64,000 bases of DNA from Pasteurella testudinis DSM 23072. GTDB taxonomy: Bacteria; Pseudomonadota; Gammaproteobacteria; Enterobacterales; Pasteurellaceae. Made by a program: the position numbers and the translations under genes. This document shows positions 1-9,006 of the stretch, piece after piece; the stretch's first letter is position 1, and the number at the start of each line of letters is the position of its first letter. The DNA is taken from the NCBI RefSeq assembly GCF_900176075.1, contig NZ_FWWV01000068.1:1-64000 (forward strand), read 5' to 3'. Below the pieces are notes generated by a model. It worked only from the letters and a program-made list of their open reading frames with translations, made no database searches and was not told the origin of the DNA.

Positions 1-200
1 ACCGGGATGCCGCGCTCAAAAGGTAAATATTGACGCAACCACGCCAAATGATATTCCCCGAACCGTTTAATGTCCGTCCAACCTTCCGCACCGGAAATGA
101 CGGCGCTCATGGTCAGAAAAATGATTTCAAGAAAAGGATATTTTTGGTTGATATCTTTACGCGGGTCTTCCAATTGACCGAAAAAGCGGAATAAGTCCAT
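1..200 (-). CDS. ISAs1-family (H-repeat type) transposase, N-terminal fragment cut by the window edge
   Basis: An open frame read on the minus strand starts with ATG at 200, preceded by AGGTAACG, and runs off the left edge. The 66 visible residues contain ISGAEGWTDI, FGEYHLAWL and QYLPFERGIP, which match the N-terminal helper domain of ISAs1/H-repeat transposases such as E. coli YhhI. The DDE catalytic part lies outside the window, so I cannot say whether the element is intact. The 148 bases between its start codon and the tRNA hold the tRNA promoter and one near-match to the uptake signal (AAGTGCGATC). I could not recognise a terminal inverted repeat there. Confidence 0.8.
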   Translation of the reverse strand, partial: MDLFRFFGQLEDPRKDINQKYPFLEIIFLTMSAVISGAEGWTDIKRFGEYHLAWLRQYLPFERGIP

Positions 201-302
201 GACGTTACCTTGTATTTTAACGTATTAAAGGCTTATTAGATCATATTTTGAGGAAAAGTGCGATCTTGCCCTGCATTTAATGCGCTTTCTTTGCAGGAAA
301 AC

Positions 303-331
303 TTGCTATTTGCCGTTGAACTCATTACAAT
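303..331 (+). promoter_or_regulatory. Promoter of the initiator tRNA / rimP-nusA-infB operon
   Basis: TTGCTA (303-308) and TACAAT (326-331) are separated by exactly 17 bp. The bases after the -10 are GC-rich (ACGCGC), a discriminator typical of stringently controlled stable-RNA promoters. The tRNA begins 18 bp downstream. Confidence 0.65.
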
Positions 332-348
332 ACGCGCATATTTTCGGA

Positions 349-425
<77 letters not shown>

Positions 426-539
426 ATTGAAATTTATCATCAGCTTGAATTTCAATGTAAAGCCAAAACGCAACGGGTGCTTTGTTTTAGCCGTAACAAG
501 ACGTTAAAACAAAAATATGAGCTTCCGGTTCTAGCCTAC

Positions 540-563
540 AAAGCCCCGATATGGGGTTTTTTT
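540..563 (+). terminator. Intrinsic terminator-like hairpin 1 in the rimP leader
   Basis: AAAGCCCC pairs with GGGGTTTT around a GATAT loop, and the T tract continues to 563. It lies 134 bases before the rimP start codon. Confidence 0.75.
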
Positions 564-609
564 GTGTGATAATTTTGACTGTTTAGCCGGCGCTAGACAA
601 TTTTAAAAC

Positions 610-629
610 GGGCTGTCAGCCCTTTTTTT
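610..629 (+). terminator. Intrinsic terminator-like hairpin 2 in the rimP leader
   Basis: GGGC (610-613) pairs with GCCC (619-622) around TGTCA, followed by seven T. The stem is short but the T tract is long. It is the second termination signal before rimP and supports attenuation. Confidence 0.6.
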
Positions 630-673
630 ATATCTTATTTTTTGATAAATGTGTTGATAAATTGGGGGTTGTC

Positions 674-1135
674 TTGGCAACTTTGGAACAAAAAATACAA
701 GAATTGGTGCAAGGCTCGATTGAAGCGTTGGGCTGTGAATTGGTCGGTATCGAATGCCAGCGCAGCGGCCGTTTTCTGACCGTGCGCGTTTATATCGATA
801 AAGATGGCGGCGTAAGCGTTGACGATTGCGCCGATGTCAGCCGCGAAGTCAGTGCGTTGATGGACGTAGAGGATTTGATCGCCGATAAATATAACCTTGA
901 GGTGTCGTCGCCCGGTCTTGACAGACCGCTTTTTACCTTGGCGCACTACCAGCGTTTTGTCGGGCAGGAAATCGCCGTGCATTTGCGGGTACCGGTGTTG
1001 GATCGTCGTAAATGGAGCGGCAAACTGGACAGTGTCGAAGGCGACATGATTACGCTGATTGTCGACGGCAACCCACAGGTATTTGCATTCGGCAATATCC
1101 AAAAAGGCAATATTATTTATAAATTTGACAATTAA
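674..1135 (+). CDS. rimP: Ribosome maturation factor RimP
   Basis: RimP is needed for maturation of the 30S subunit. The 153-residue product carries the family blocks [18 protein letters not shown] and [14 protein letters not shown] and the C-terminal [10 protein letters not shown] start at TTG 674 (M-ATLEQ), because relatives begin ATLEQ or STLEQ and GGGGG at 664-668 gives good ribosome-binding spacing; an upstream TTG at 662 would place that signal inside the gene. It is the first protein gene after tRNA-fMet and is followed 48 bp later by nusA. A non-ATG start on a gene already behind two terminators would keep expression low. Confidence 0.95.
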   Translation: MATLEQKIQELVQGSIEALGCELVGIECQRSGRFLTVRVYIDKDGGVSVDDCADVSREVSALMDVEDLIADKYNLEVSSPGLDRPLFTLAHYQRFVGQEIAVHLRVPVLDRRKWSGKLDSVEGDMITLIVDGNPQVFAFGNIQKGNIIYKFDN

Positions 1136-1183
1136 TTTTGATCAGGGCGTTGGCATAACGCGGTGATTTAGACAGAGGCAAAC

Positions 1184-2671
1184 ATGAGCAAAGAGATTTT
1201 ATTGGCGGCCGAAGCCGTATCAAACGAAAGATTACTACCGCGCGAAAAGATTTTCGAAGCGCTGGAAAACGCCTTGGCGATTTCGACCAAGAAAAAACAT
1301 GAAATGGATATTGATGTGCGTGTGGTCATCGATCGTAAAACCGGTGATTTTGAAACCTTCCGCCGTTGGTTAGTGGTGGAAGAAGTGAGCGCACCGACCA
1401 AAGAAATTACGCTGGAAGCCGCCCGTTACGAAGAGCTGGAAATTCAACTGGGTGAATTTATCGAAGATGAAATCGAGTCTATTGCCTTTGATCGTATCAC
1501 CATGCAAACCGCGCGTCAGGTGATCAGCAGCAAAATCCGTGAAGCGGAACGCAATAAAGTATTGGAACAGTTCCGCAGTCAGGAAGGTGAAATCGTCACC
1601 GGTGTGGTGAAGAAAGTCAGCCGTGACGTTATCCAACTGGATTTGGGTAACCAAGCCGAAGCCGTGATTATGAAAGAAGACATGCTGCCGCGCGAGAATT
1701 TCCGCCCCGGCGACCGTGTGCGCGGCGTGTTGTATCAAATCAAACCGGAATCGAAAGGCGCACAACTGTTTGTGACCCGTGCCAAACCGGAAATGATTAT
1801 CGAACTGTTCCGTATCGAAGTGCCGGAAATCGGCGAAGAGCTGATTGAAATCAAAGGCGCGGCGCGTGATCCGGGTTCGCGTGCTAAAATTGCGGTGAAA
1901 AGTAATGACCGCCGTATTGATCCGGTCGGCGCTTGCGTCGGTATGCGCGGTGCGCGTGTGCAGGCGATCACCAATGAGTTGGGTGGCGAACGGGTGGATA
2001 TCGTGCTGTGGGACGACAATCCGGCGCAATTCGTGATCAATGCCATGGCGCCGGCCGATGTCAGCTCGATTGTGGTCGATGAAGACAAACATGCGATGGA
2101 TATTGCGGTGGAAGCCGCCAATTTGGCGCAGGCGATCGGACGTAACGGACAAAACGTGCGTCTGGCAACCCAGTTGACCGGTTGGACGTTGAATGTGATG
2201 ACCACCGACGAACTGAGTGAGAAACATCAGCAGGAAACCAGCAAATCGCTGAATCTGTTTGTGCAACATTTGGATATTGATGAAGATTTCGCCGAGTTAC
2301 TGGTTGACGAAGGCTTTACTTCATTGGAGCAAATTGCCTATGTGCCGACCGACGATCTGTTGGAAATCGACGGCATGGACGAAGACTTGGTTGATGAATT
2401 GCGCGCGCGCGCGAAAAGTGCGCTGACCACGATTGCTTTGACCGAACAGGAAAAATTATCACAATCGAATATTCAACCGGAACTGTTGGCGTTAGACGGT
2501 ATGGATCGCCACTTGGCATTTAAGTTTGCTGAAAAAGGCATCACCAATTTGGAAGAATTGGCGGAACAAAGCGTTGATGATTTATCCGATATCGAAGAAT
2601 TAAGCGAAGAAAAAGCCGCAACATTAATTATGGCGGCAAGAAATATCTGCTGGTTTAACACCGCAGAGTAA
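1184..2671 (+). CDS. nusA: Transcription termination/antitermination factor NusA
   Basis: NusA binds RNA polymerase and modulates pausing, termination and antitermination. The 495 residues equal the E. coli length. In order there is an N-terminal polymerase-binding domain (about 1-125), an S1 domain (about 130-200, [21 protein letters not shown]), two KH domains (about 200-345, with [17 protein letters not shown] and [14 protein letters not shown]) and two acidic helix-hairpin repeats near the C-terminus ([32 protein letters not shown]). Only 14 bases separate its stop from infB, so the two are translated from one message. Confidence 0.98.
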   Translation: MSKEILLAAEAVSNERLLPREKIFEALENALAISTKKKHEMDIDVRVVIDRKTGDFETFRRWLVVEEVSAPTKEITLEAARYEELEIQLGEFIEDEIESIAFDRITMQTARQVISSKIREAERNKVLEQFRSQEGEIVTGVVKKVSRDVIQLDLGNQAEAVIMKEDMLPRENFRPGDRVRGVLYQIKPESKGAQLFVTRAKPEMIIELFRIEVPEIGEELIEIKGAARDPGSRAKIAVKSNDRRIDPVGACVGMRGARVQAITNELGGERVDIVLWDDNPAQFVINAMAPADVSSIVVDEDKHAMDIAVEAANLAQAIGRNGQNVRLATQLTGWTLNVMTTDELSEKHQQETSKSLNLFVQHLDIDEDFAELLVDEGFTSLEQIAYVPTDDLLEIDGMDEDLVDELRARAKSALTTIALTEQEKLSQSNIQPELLALDGMDRHLAFKFAEKGITNLEELAEQSVDDLSDIEELSEEKAATLIMAARNICWFNTAE

Positions 2672-2685
2672 ATTAGGGGGAATTA

Positions 2686-5340
2686 ATGAGTAAAACAGTC
2701 AAACAGCTTGCTAACGAGATTAGCACCCCGCTTGAACAGTTATTAAAACAGTTATCCGATGCCGGTATCCAAAAAGTGGAAAGCGATCCGATTACGGCGG
2801 AAGAAGAAAGACAGTTGTTAAAATCGTTGAGTGGCGAAGGCGTTAAACCGAAAAAATTAACGTTGCAGAAAAAAGAGCGCAGCACGCTGAAAATTGCCGG
2901 TACAGGCGGCAAAAATAAAGAAGTGCGGGTAGAAGTGCGTAAAAAGCGGACGTTCACGCCGACTTCTGCCGAAGACATCGCCAAGCAAAAAGCGGAAGAA
3001 CAAGCGCGTCTGGAAGCGGAAGCACAGGCCAAACGTGAAGCGGAAGAGAAAGCCAAAGCGGAAGCCGAAGCGAAGGCAAAACGTGAAGCCGAAGAAAAAG
3101 CCAAGCGCGAAGCGCAACAAAAAGCGGCTAAAGCCGAGCAAAGTGCGGTTGAAAGCAAAGAGACCAAGAAAGCCGATCCGGAAAAAGAGAAGCTGAAAGC
3201 GGAAGAAGCCGAACTGCGCCGTAAAGCGGAAGCGTTGGCAGAACAGAAAGCGGAAGAAAAAGCACGCAAAGCGGCGGAAGAAGCCCGCCGTTTGGCGGAA
3301 CTGACTTCTGACAAGGAAGAGACGCCAAAAAGCGAAGAGCCGGCGGTGGTTGATGCCCGCTTAACCTCGCGTTACGCGCAGGAAGCGGAAGATGAAGAAG
3401 CGCGTCGCAAAGAAGGGCGCAGTCGTAACAAAAAAATCAACAAAGCCAAAAAAGGCGGACGTGACGACGACACCAACAAGACTGAGCGCGAAGCTAATCG
3501 CCGTAATCAGAAAAACATTCGGGGCGGTAAAAATCAGCGTCGCGGCAGCTCGTTACAACAAGAGTTCACCAAACCGGCACAACCGGTCAACCGTGAAGTG
3601 GTGATCGGCGAAACCATTACCGTCGGCGAATTGGCGGCGAAAATGGCGGTGAAAGCCACCGAAGTGATCAAAACCATGATGGGTATGGGCGCAATGGCAA
3701 CCATTAATCAGGTTATTGATCAGGAAACCGCACAACTGGTTGCCGAAGAGATGGGGCATAAAGTGGTGCTGCGCCGTGAAAACGAGTTGGAAGAGTCGCT
3801 GTTGAGCGATCGTGATAGCAATGCCGTCGAAGTCAACCGTGCGCCGGTAGTGACCATCATGGGGCACGTTGACCACGGGAAAACCTCATTATTGGATTAT
3901 ATCCGTAAAACCAAAGTGGCGTCCGGCGAAGCGGGCGGGATTACCCAACATATCGGTGCTTATCATGTGGAAACCGATAACGGCATGATCACCTTCTTGG
4001 ATACCCCGGGACACGCCGCGTTTACCTCGATGCGCGCGCGCGGGGCGAAAGCGACGGATATCGTGGTGTTGGTGGTGGCGGCCGATGACGGCGTGATGCC
4101 GCAAACCATCGAAGCGATCCAACACGCCAAAGCGGCAAAAGTGCCATTAGTGGTGGCGGTGAATAAAATTGATAAACCGGAAGCCGATCCGGATCGGGTC
4201 AAAAACGAATTGTCGCAATACGACGTGATTTCCGAAGAGTGGGGCGGTGATACCCAATTCGTGCACGTTTCCGCCAAACAAGGTATGGGAATCGACGAGC
4301 TGTTGGAAGCGATTCTGGTGCAGTCGGAAGTGTTGGAATTGACGGCGGTAACCGATGCGATGGCAAGCGGTGTTGTGATCGAATCCTATTTGGATAAAGG
4401 CCGTGGACCGGTTGCGACCGTTTTGATTCAATCCGGTACGTTACGTCGCGGCGATATCGTGTTGTGCGGCTTGGAATACGGCCGTGTGCGTGCGATGCGC
4501 GATGAAAACGGCAAAGAAGTGGAAGAAGCCGGTCCGTCCATTCCAGTGGAAATCTTGGGCTTGTCGGGCGTGCCGGCAGCCGGTGACGAAGCGACCGTGG
4601 TGCGTGACGAGAAGAAAGCGCGTGAGGTCGCCTTGCACCGTCAAGGAAAATTCCGTGAAGTCAAACTGGCGCGTCAGCAAAAAGCCAAACTGGAAAATAT
4701 GTTTACCAATATGACCGAAGGCGACGTTGCCGAAGTGAATATTGTGGTCAAAGCCGACGTACAAGGTTCGGTGGAAGCGATTTGTCAGTCATTGGTCGAT
4801 TTGTCAACTGACGAAGTGAAAGTGAAAATTGTCGGCTCCGGCGTGGGCGGTATCTCCGAAACCGATGCCACCTTAGCCGCTGCTTCGAATGCGATTCTGG
4901 TCGGTTTCAACGTGCGTGCCGATGCGTCTGCGCGCCGAGTGATCGAAGCGGAAAATATCGATCTGCGCTACTATTCGGTGATCTATGATCTGATCAACGA
5001 AGTGAAAGCGGCAATGAGCGGTATGCTGGCGCCGGAATTCAAGCAACAGATCATCGGTCTGGCGGAAGTGCGTGACGTGTTTAAATCGCCGAAACTGGGG
5101 GCGATTGCCGGTTGTATGGTGACCGAAGGCGTGGTGAAACGTAACAATCCGATCCGTGTACTGCGTGATAACGTGGTCATCTATGAGGGCGAATTGGAAT
5201 CGTTACGCCGCTTTAAAGACGATGTCAACGAAGTGCGTAACGGCATGGAGTGCGGTATCGGGGTTAAAAACTACAACGACGTTCGCGTGGGTGATCAGAT
5301 CGAGGTGTTCGAAACCGTTGAGATTAAACGCACGATTTAA
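2686..5340 (+). CDS. infB: Translation initiation factor IF-2
   Basis: The GTPase IF2 brings fMet-tRNA to the 30S subunit; the initiator tRNA is made at the head of the same operon. The 884 residues comprise an IF2_N segment (1-50), a long charged linker rich in K, A and E (about 95-240, predicted coiled helix), a second IF2_N-like segment around 305-355, and the G domain with GHVDHGKT at 393-400, DTPGH and NKID. Domains II to IV follow to the C-terminus. GGGGG and an ATG start give a strong initiation site. An internal start producing a shorter IF2 form, as in E. coli, is possible but not evident by eye. Confidence 0.98.
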   Translation: MSKTVKQLANEISTPLEQLLKQLSDAGIQKVESDPITAEEERQLLKSLSGEGVKPKKLTLQKKERSTLKIAGTGGKNKEVRVEVRKKRTFTPTSAEDIAKQKAEEQARLEAEAQAKREAEEKAKAEAEAKAKREAEEKAKREAQQKAAKAEQSAVESKETKKADPEKEKLKAEEAELRRKAEALAEQKAEEKARKAAEEARRLAELTSDKEETPKSEEPAVVDARLTSRYAQEAEDEEARRKEGRSRNKKINKAKKGGRDDDTNKTEREANRRNQKNIRGGKNQRRGSSLQQEFTKPAQPVNREVVIGETITVGELAAKMAVKATEVIKTMMGMGAMATINQVIDQETAQLVAEEMGHKVVLRRENELEESLLSDRDSNAVEVNRAPVVTIMGHVDHGKTSLLDYIRKTKVASGEAGGITQHIGAYHVETDNGMITFLDTPGHAAFTSMRARGAKATDIVVLVVAADDGVMPQTIEAIQHAKAAKVPLVVAVNKIDKPEADPDRVKNELSQYDVISEEWGGDTQFVHVSAKQGMGIDELLEAILVQSEVLELTAVTDAMASGVVIESYLDKGRGPVATVLIQSGTLRRGDIVLCGLEYGRVRAMRDENGKEVEEAGPSIPVEILGLSGVPAAGDEATVVRDEKKAREVALHRQGKFREVKLARQQKAKLENMFTNMTEGDVAEVNIVVKADVQGSVEAICQSLVDLSTDEVKVKIVGSGVGGISETDATLAAASNAILVGFNVRADASARRVIEAENIDLRYYSVIYDLINEVKAAMSGMLAPEFKQQIIGLAEVRDVFKSPKLGAIAGCMVTEGVVKRNNPIRVLRDNVVIYEGELESLRRFKDDVNEVRNGMECGIGVKNYNDVRVGDQIEVFETVEIKRTI

Positions 5341-5356
5341 TCACAAACAACCACAA

Positions 5357-5377
5357 AAGGCGATCAGTGATCGCCTT
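5357..5377 (+). terminator. Hairpin after infB
   Basis: AAGGCGAT and ATCGCCTT form a perfect 8-bp stem with loop CAGTG, 16 bases after the infB stop. No T tract follows, so it may stabilise the message end or act as a weak terminator; rbfA lies 224 bp on. Confidence 0.4.
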
Positions 5378-5412
5378 AGCGGATTGGCAAAGACAATTTA
5401 TCGGCGAATGTC

Positions 5413-5511
5413 GCGGCGGATTGCATATCCGTCGCTTTACGAAAGGTTATCGGCATTTGATCCGGAATGGAAAAATGCAAAGTGCGGTTCGGGCGGATAT
5501 GCAATCCGCCC
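5413..5511 (-). repeat. 99-bp double-hairpin element, copy A (contains an uptake signal)
   Basis: Two GGCGGAT-type palindromes bracket the element: 5413-5435 (GCGGCGGAT/ATCCGTCGC, one G:T pair) and 5491-5511 (GGGCGGAT/ATCCGCCC). An AAGTGCGGT uptake signal adjoins the second at 5480-5488. Read on the minus strand it matches a second copy at 19182-19280; over the 44 bases 5469-5512 against 19181-19224 only three loop bases differ. It fills the infB-rbfA gap. Confidence 0.75.
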
Positions 5512-5600
5512 CTACTTTTATAACATAGATCGTATGTCGGAATCTTTGTCATTCGGTTAAGGCAATGATCGGATCGCCTTTCAGCTATATGGAAAATAAC

Positions 5601-5999
5601 ATGGCAAGAGAATTCAGCCGCTCGCAACGGGTGGCGCAAGAGATTAAAAAAGAGATCGCCGTTATCCTGCAACGTGAAGTCAAAGATCCGCGTATCGGCA
5701 TGGTAACGGTGTCGGACGTCGAACTGTCGCGCGATTTGGTTTACGCCAAAGTGTTCGTGACGTTCCTGTTCGACCAAGACGAACAAGCGGTTAAACAAGG
5801 TATGGAAGGGCTGCAAAAAGCGTCCGGCTACATCCGCTCCCTGCTTGGCAAAGCCATGCGTTTGCGCATCGTGCCGGAGCTGCGTTTTGAATATGACAAC
5901 TCGTTGGTCGAAGGTATGCGCATGTCGAATCTGGTCAGCAAAGTGCTGAACGAAGACAAAGCCAAGCATAAAGCCGAAAACGAGGACGAAAACGGATAA
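5601..5999 (+). CDS. rbfA: Ribosome-binding factor A
   Basis: RbfA assists late 16S rRNA processing and 30S maturation, particularly in the cold. The 132-residue product begins [20 protein letters not shown] and has the conserved [18 protein letters not shown] and the KH-fold C-terminal block [15 protein letters not shown] use ATG 5601 with GGAAAA upstream, not the in-frame ATG 36 bp earlier, because the family starts MAREF. It lies between infB and truB as in E. coli, 16 bases before truB. Confidence 0.97.
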   Translation: MAREFSRSQRVAQEIKKEIAVILQREVKDPRIGMVTVSDVELSRDLVYAKVFVTFLFDQDEQAVKQGMEGLQKASGYIRSLLGKAMRLRIVPELRFEYDNSLVEGMRMSNLVSKVLNEDKAKHKAENEDENG

Positions 6000-6015
6000 T
6001 TAAACAGGAAACAAC

Positions 6016-6942
6016 GTGTCTAAACCCAGAAAACGAGGACGTGATATTGACGGCGTGGTGTTGTTGGATAAGCCGCAGGGGTTGAGTTCCAACGATCTGC
6101 TGCAAAAAGTCAAGCGGTTGTACCAAGCCAACAAAGCCGGACATACCGGCGCACTGGATCCGTTGGCGACGGGAATGTTGCCGATCTGTTTGGGCGAGGC
6201 GACCAAATTTTCCCAATTTTTATTGGACGCCGATAAGCGTTATCGCGTGACCGCCAAATTGGGCGAACGCACCGATACTTCCGATGCCGAAGGCGAAGTG
6301 GTTGAGGTGCGCGAGGTGAAGTGCGGTTTGGACGAGATCTTAGCCGCATTACCGCACTTTCGCGGTGATTTGCAGCAAGTACCGACCATGTTTTCGGCGC
6401 TGAAACATCAAGGCAAACCGCTGTATGAATATGCCCGCGCCGGCATCAGCGTCGAACGCGAAGCCCGTCCGATTACGATTTTCGAACTGACATTTATCGA
6501 CTATCAAGCGCCGTTCCTGACCCTTGAGGTGCACTGTTCAAAAGGCACTTATATCCGCACCTTGGTTGACGACTTGGGGGAATATCTCGGCTGCGGCGCA
6601 CACGTCACCGTTTTACGCCGAAGTGCGGTCGCGGATTATCCGGCGCAGGCGATGGTGACATTGGAAACCCTGCAACAGCTGGCAGAACAGCAAGATTTGA
6701 CGTTGCTGGATCAGCATTTGCTGGCGGCAGACAGCGCAGTGGCAAATCTGGCGAAAATCGAACTGAACGAAGAACAGACCCGTGCAATCGGTTTCGGACA
6801 GCGGCTGCGCTTCGACAATCCGCAGCAACTGCAAGGGCAAGTGCGGTTATACAGTTATCAGCAGCACTTTCTCGGTGTGGCGGAAGTCGATGAAAATAAT
6901 GTGATTCACCCGAAACGGCTGATTACCCAGCATCAACAATAA
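6016..6942 (+). CDS. truB: tRNA pseudouridine(55) synthase
   Basis: TruB makes pseudouridine 55 in the T loop of tRNAs. The 308-residue protein starts at GTG 6016 behind CAGGAAAC. The catalytic aspartate is D48 in [14 protein letters not shown], the same position as in E. coli. The [13 protein letters not shown] block and a C-terminal PUA-like domain follow. It closes the rimP-nusA-infB-rbfA-truB operon; a strong terminator comes 14 bases later. The rpsO-pnp pair that follows in E. coli is absent here. Confidence 0.97.
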   Translation: MSKPRKRGRDIDGVVLLDKPQGLSSNDLLQKVKRLYQANKAGHTGALDPLATGMLPICLGEATKFSQFLLDADKRYRVTAKLGERTDTSDAEGEVVEVREVKCGLDEILAALPHFRGDLQQVPTMFSALKHQGKPLYEYARAGISVEREARPITIFELTFIDYQAPFLTLEVHCSKGTYIRTLVDDLGEYLGCGAHVTVLRRSAVADYPAQAMVTLETLQQLAEQQDLTLLDQHLLAADSAVANLAKIELNEEQTRAIGFGQRLRFDNPQQLQGQVRLYSYQQHFLGVAEVDENNVIHPKRLITQHQQ

Positions 6943-6956
6943 ATGCCAATTAGTTG

Positions 6957-6986
6957 AAAGCACCTCCGCAGACGAGGTGCTTTTTT
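6957..6986 (+). terminator. Intrinsic terminator of the nusA-truB operon
   Basis: AAAGCACCTC and GAGGTGCTTT form a long stem around CGCAGAC, followed by TTTTTT. It lies directly after truB and before the convergent transporter gene. Confidence 0.9.
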
Positions 6987-7009
6987 CTTACCGATTCGCC
7001 ATTAATTCG

Positions 7010-8071
7010 TCAAACCGCACTTTTATTGCTCAAACCGATATAAACGCAAAATGCAAAACCGATTGCCAACGCATAAGGCGCAAATTGGGTGATACCGTTC
7101 GGGCTGCTTGCCAAGCCGAAATTGTGCGCGACCGCCGCACCAATCAACATGCCCAACAAAAAGATCGCCGCATCGTTATCCCCTTCACCCAAATGTGCCA
7201 ACTGCTTGCCCGGACAGCCGCCGCCAAGTGCGAAACACAGACCGGAAAGCGCCATGCCTAGAAAGTTCCAGAGGTAATCATTGTGCGCAATCGGCTGGTT
7301 GTTAAAGCCCGGATTGAATTGACCTAACAGCAGGTTGGTCAGGGTGGTAAAAATCAGCAGGGCGATAATACCGTTTAACAGATAGCTGTCGCGAAACAGG
7401 ACGAAATTGCGTACCGAACCGATAGAACAAAAACGGGAGCGTTGCATCACCACGCCGATCAACATGCCGGCGCCCAATGACAGCCAAATATCGGCGTGTT
7501 GTGCGGCAGGGCCTTTTTCGGAGAAGAAAACCGGCAAATTGTCGCCGAAACGGAATCGGGTCAGCAGCAGAGCCAACAATATCACGGCGAATATCGCCGG
7601 TAGCAGACCGGCGGCTTTGCCGATGTTACTGCTTTGGCCTAGCGAGAAACCGCGTTTGATAAAAACCAGCGAAAACAAAATACCGGCGATTAGACCGAGA
7701 ATACCGGCAATGGCGCTAAAATCGCCACCGCCCAAACGCAGATAGGCACGCCACGGGCAGCCGAGAAAAACCAACGCGCCGAGCATGGCGAAAACCCCCA
7801 ACATAAAACGGATTAAGGGCGAAGAGCCGCCTTGCGGTTTGAATTCTTTTGCCAAGACCGCACTTGCCAAAGCGCCGAGAACCAAACCGATTAATTCGGG
7901 ACGGAGATATTGCACAACACCCGCGCGGTGAAAACCGAGCGCACCTGAAGTGTCACGCAAAAAACAAGCGGCACAAAATCCCATATTACCGGGATTGCCG
8001 AAATGGACGAGAATGGGAGCAACGATACCAAGTGCAGCACCTGCAACCACAGGCCAAGTGAATAATTTCAT
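7010..8071 (-). CDS. yedE: YedE-family selenium/sulfur transporter
   Basis: A 353-residue polytopic inner-membrane protein with about nine to ten hydrophobic segments, belonging to the YeeE/YedE (DUF395) family linked to selenium metabolism. Four cysteine-bearing motifs typical of the family are visible: MGFCAACFLRDTSG, FLGCPWRAYLRLGGGD, QRSRFCSIGSVRNF and LGGGCPGKQLAHLGEGD. In related genomes it often sits beside a TusA/SirA-like partner; no such gene is found here, so it stands alone. The start is ATG 8071 behind AAAGGTTCC. The upstream 300 bases hold a GTGCTT/AAGCAC hairpin (8122-8140) and TACAAT boxes on the minus strand. Substrate is inferred from the family only. Confidence 0.8.
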   Translation of the reverse strand: MKLFTWPVVAGAALGIVAPILVHFGNPGNMGFCAACFLRDTSGALGFHRAGVVQYLRPELIGLVLGALASAVLAKEFKPQGGSSPLIRFMLGVFAMLGALVFLGCPWRAYLRLGGGDFSAIAGILGLIAGILFSLVFIKRGFSLGQSSNIGKAAGLLPAIFAVILLALLLTRFRFGDNLPVFFSEKGPAAQHADIWLSLGAGMLIGVVMQRSRFCSIGSVRNFVLFRDSYLLNGIIALLIFTTLTNLLLGQFNPGFNNQPIAHNDYLWNFLGMALSGLCFALGGGCPGKQLAHLGEGDNDAAIFLLGMLIGAAVAHNFGLASSPNGITQFAPYALAIGFAFCVYIGLSNKSAV

Positions 8072-8314
8072 AATGGAACCTTTGTGATATCAGAAGTTTA
8101 ACGAATTGTAAAAGCTATTTTGTGCTTATTGAAAAGCACCATGATTGTACAAAATAAGCCGGGGAGGGAAAAGCGGCGGTAGTGAAATTTGTGAGCGGCA
8201 ACAAGATTTTATCTTTGCCCGAATGTGCCGGTGTTTTTTATTTATCAACGGGTTAACAGGAGCAAAGCCATTCGGAGTAAGAGGAAATGTCAAAAAAAGA
8301 TGGGGGATATTCTA

Positions 8315-8336
8315 AAGGCGGAACATATTCCGCCTT
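8315..8336 (-). terminator. Hairpin downstream of smpB
   Basis: AAGGCGGAA and TTCCGCCTT form a 9-bp stem with loop CATA, 33 bases past the smpB stop. Read on the minus strand only a short TTTAGA follows, so termination strength is uncertain. Confidence 0.45.
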
Positions 8337-8368
8337 GCTCTTTGCTTCCTTTTGCCGGCTTCCGGTTG

Positions 8369-8851
8369 CTAGCCTCTGGCGCTGTGCTTCATGATCCGCT
8401 CTTTGGCGCGCTGCCATTCGCGATCTTGAATCGCATCACGTTTGTCGTGTTGTTTTTTACCTTTTGCCAAACCAATTTTGACTTTTGCCCACGCATTTTT
8501 CCAGTACAGCGACAAGGCGACAATGGTAAAACCGTCGCGGTTGGCTTTGCCGAACAGATTATCCAGTTCACGTTTGCTGAGCAACAATTTACGGGTGCGG
8601 GTCGGATCGGCGACCACATGGGTCGACGCTACGTTCAACGGCGTGATCATCGCACCGAACAGATAGGCTTCGCCGTTTTTGAAAATCACATAACTGTCGC
8701 TGATATTGGCTTTGCCGGCGCGCATGGATTTGACTTCCCAGCCTTGCAGGGAAAGGCCGGCTTCGATTTCTTCTTCAATAAAATAATCGTGTCTTGCCCT
8801 CTTGTTGAGCGCAATGGTGTTTGATCCGGCTTTTGTTTTTTTCTTTGTCAT
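8369..8851 (-). CDS. smpB: SsrA-binding protein SmpB
   Basis: SmpB escorts tmRNA to stalled ribosomes for trans-translation. The 160-residue product begins [20 protein letters not shown] and shows the family blocks [35 protein letters not shown] and [13 protein letters not shown], with a basic tail. An in-frame ATG seven codons earlier (8872) lacks a ribosome-binding site and would add MVLKKKV, absent from relatives. tmRNA itself is not found nearby. It is divergent from fadI. Confidence 0.96.
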   Translation of the reverse strand: MTKKKTKAGSNTIALNKRARHDYFIEEEIEAGLSLQGWEVKSMRAGKANISDSYVIFKNGEAYLFGAMITPLNVASTHVVADPTRTRKLLLSKRELDNLFGKANRDGFTIVALSLYWKNAWAKVKIGLAKGKKQHDKRDAIQDREWQRAKERIMKHSARG

Positions 8852-8963
8852 GACTTTTTTCTTCAAAACCATCGGTTAAAAAATAGTAGGAAATTGTATC
8901 AACAAGTCGGCGATCTACAAAGTAAAATAAAAAATCATGGTTAATTTTGCTAAGGATTTGTTA

Positions 8964-8972
8964 TGCTATAGC
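8964..8972 (+). promoter_or_regulatory. Candidate extended -10 promoter of fadIJ
   Basis: TGCTATAGC is an extended -10 (TG at 8964-8965, TATAGC at 8967-8972), 35 bp before fadI. No good -35 is seen, as is usual for this class. Confidence 0.35.
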
Positions 8973-9006
8973 AAAAATATCACAGTGAAAGAATCGAGGT
9001 TTTGAA

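Larger units (their letters stand above)
426..673 (+). promoter_or_regulatory. Structured leader between tRNA-fMet and rimP, probable attenuator
   Basis: Four inverted repeats follow one another: 426-434/448-456, 481-489/505-513, and two terminator-like hairpins listed separately. This position corresponds to the rimP-leader described upstream of rimP-nusA-infB in other gammaproteobacteria. Because NusA and IF2 are encoded just downstream, partial termination here could feed back on NusA supply. The feedback idea is inference; the hairpins are visible. Confidence 0.55.

Noticed and set aside
1370-2269. A 299-codon open frame antisense to nusA
   Set aside because: It lies wholly inside nusA on the other strand, its residue composition (His/Phe-rich) mirrors nusA codon use, and there is no initiation signal.
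2857-3314. Antisense frames rich in Ser/Ala or Phe/Leu opposite the infB linker
   Set aside because: They are the reverse reading of the Lys/Ala/Glu repeats of IF2 and have no gene-like context.
6987-7009. rpsO-pnp continuing the nusA operon
   Set aside because: The operon ends at a strong terminator, followed by a convergent unrelated gene.
7010-8071. Selenoprotein reading (UGA as selenocysteine) in the YedE-type gene
   Set aside because: The frame is complete from ATG to stop without an internal TGA, and its cysteines use normal codons.
8225-8824. A 199-codon plus-strand frame opposite smpB
   Set aside because: SmpB on the minus strand is a certain gene; this frame is its shadow.
8852-9006. 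tmRNA gene near smpB
   Set aside because: The gap is too short and contains no alanine-tRNA-like ends.
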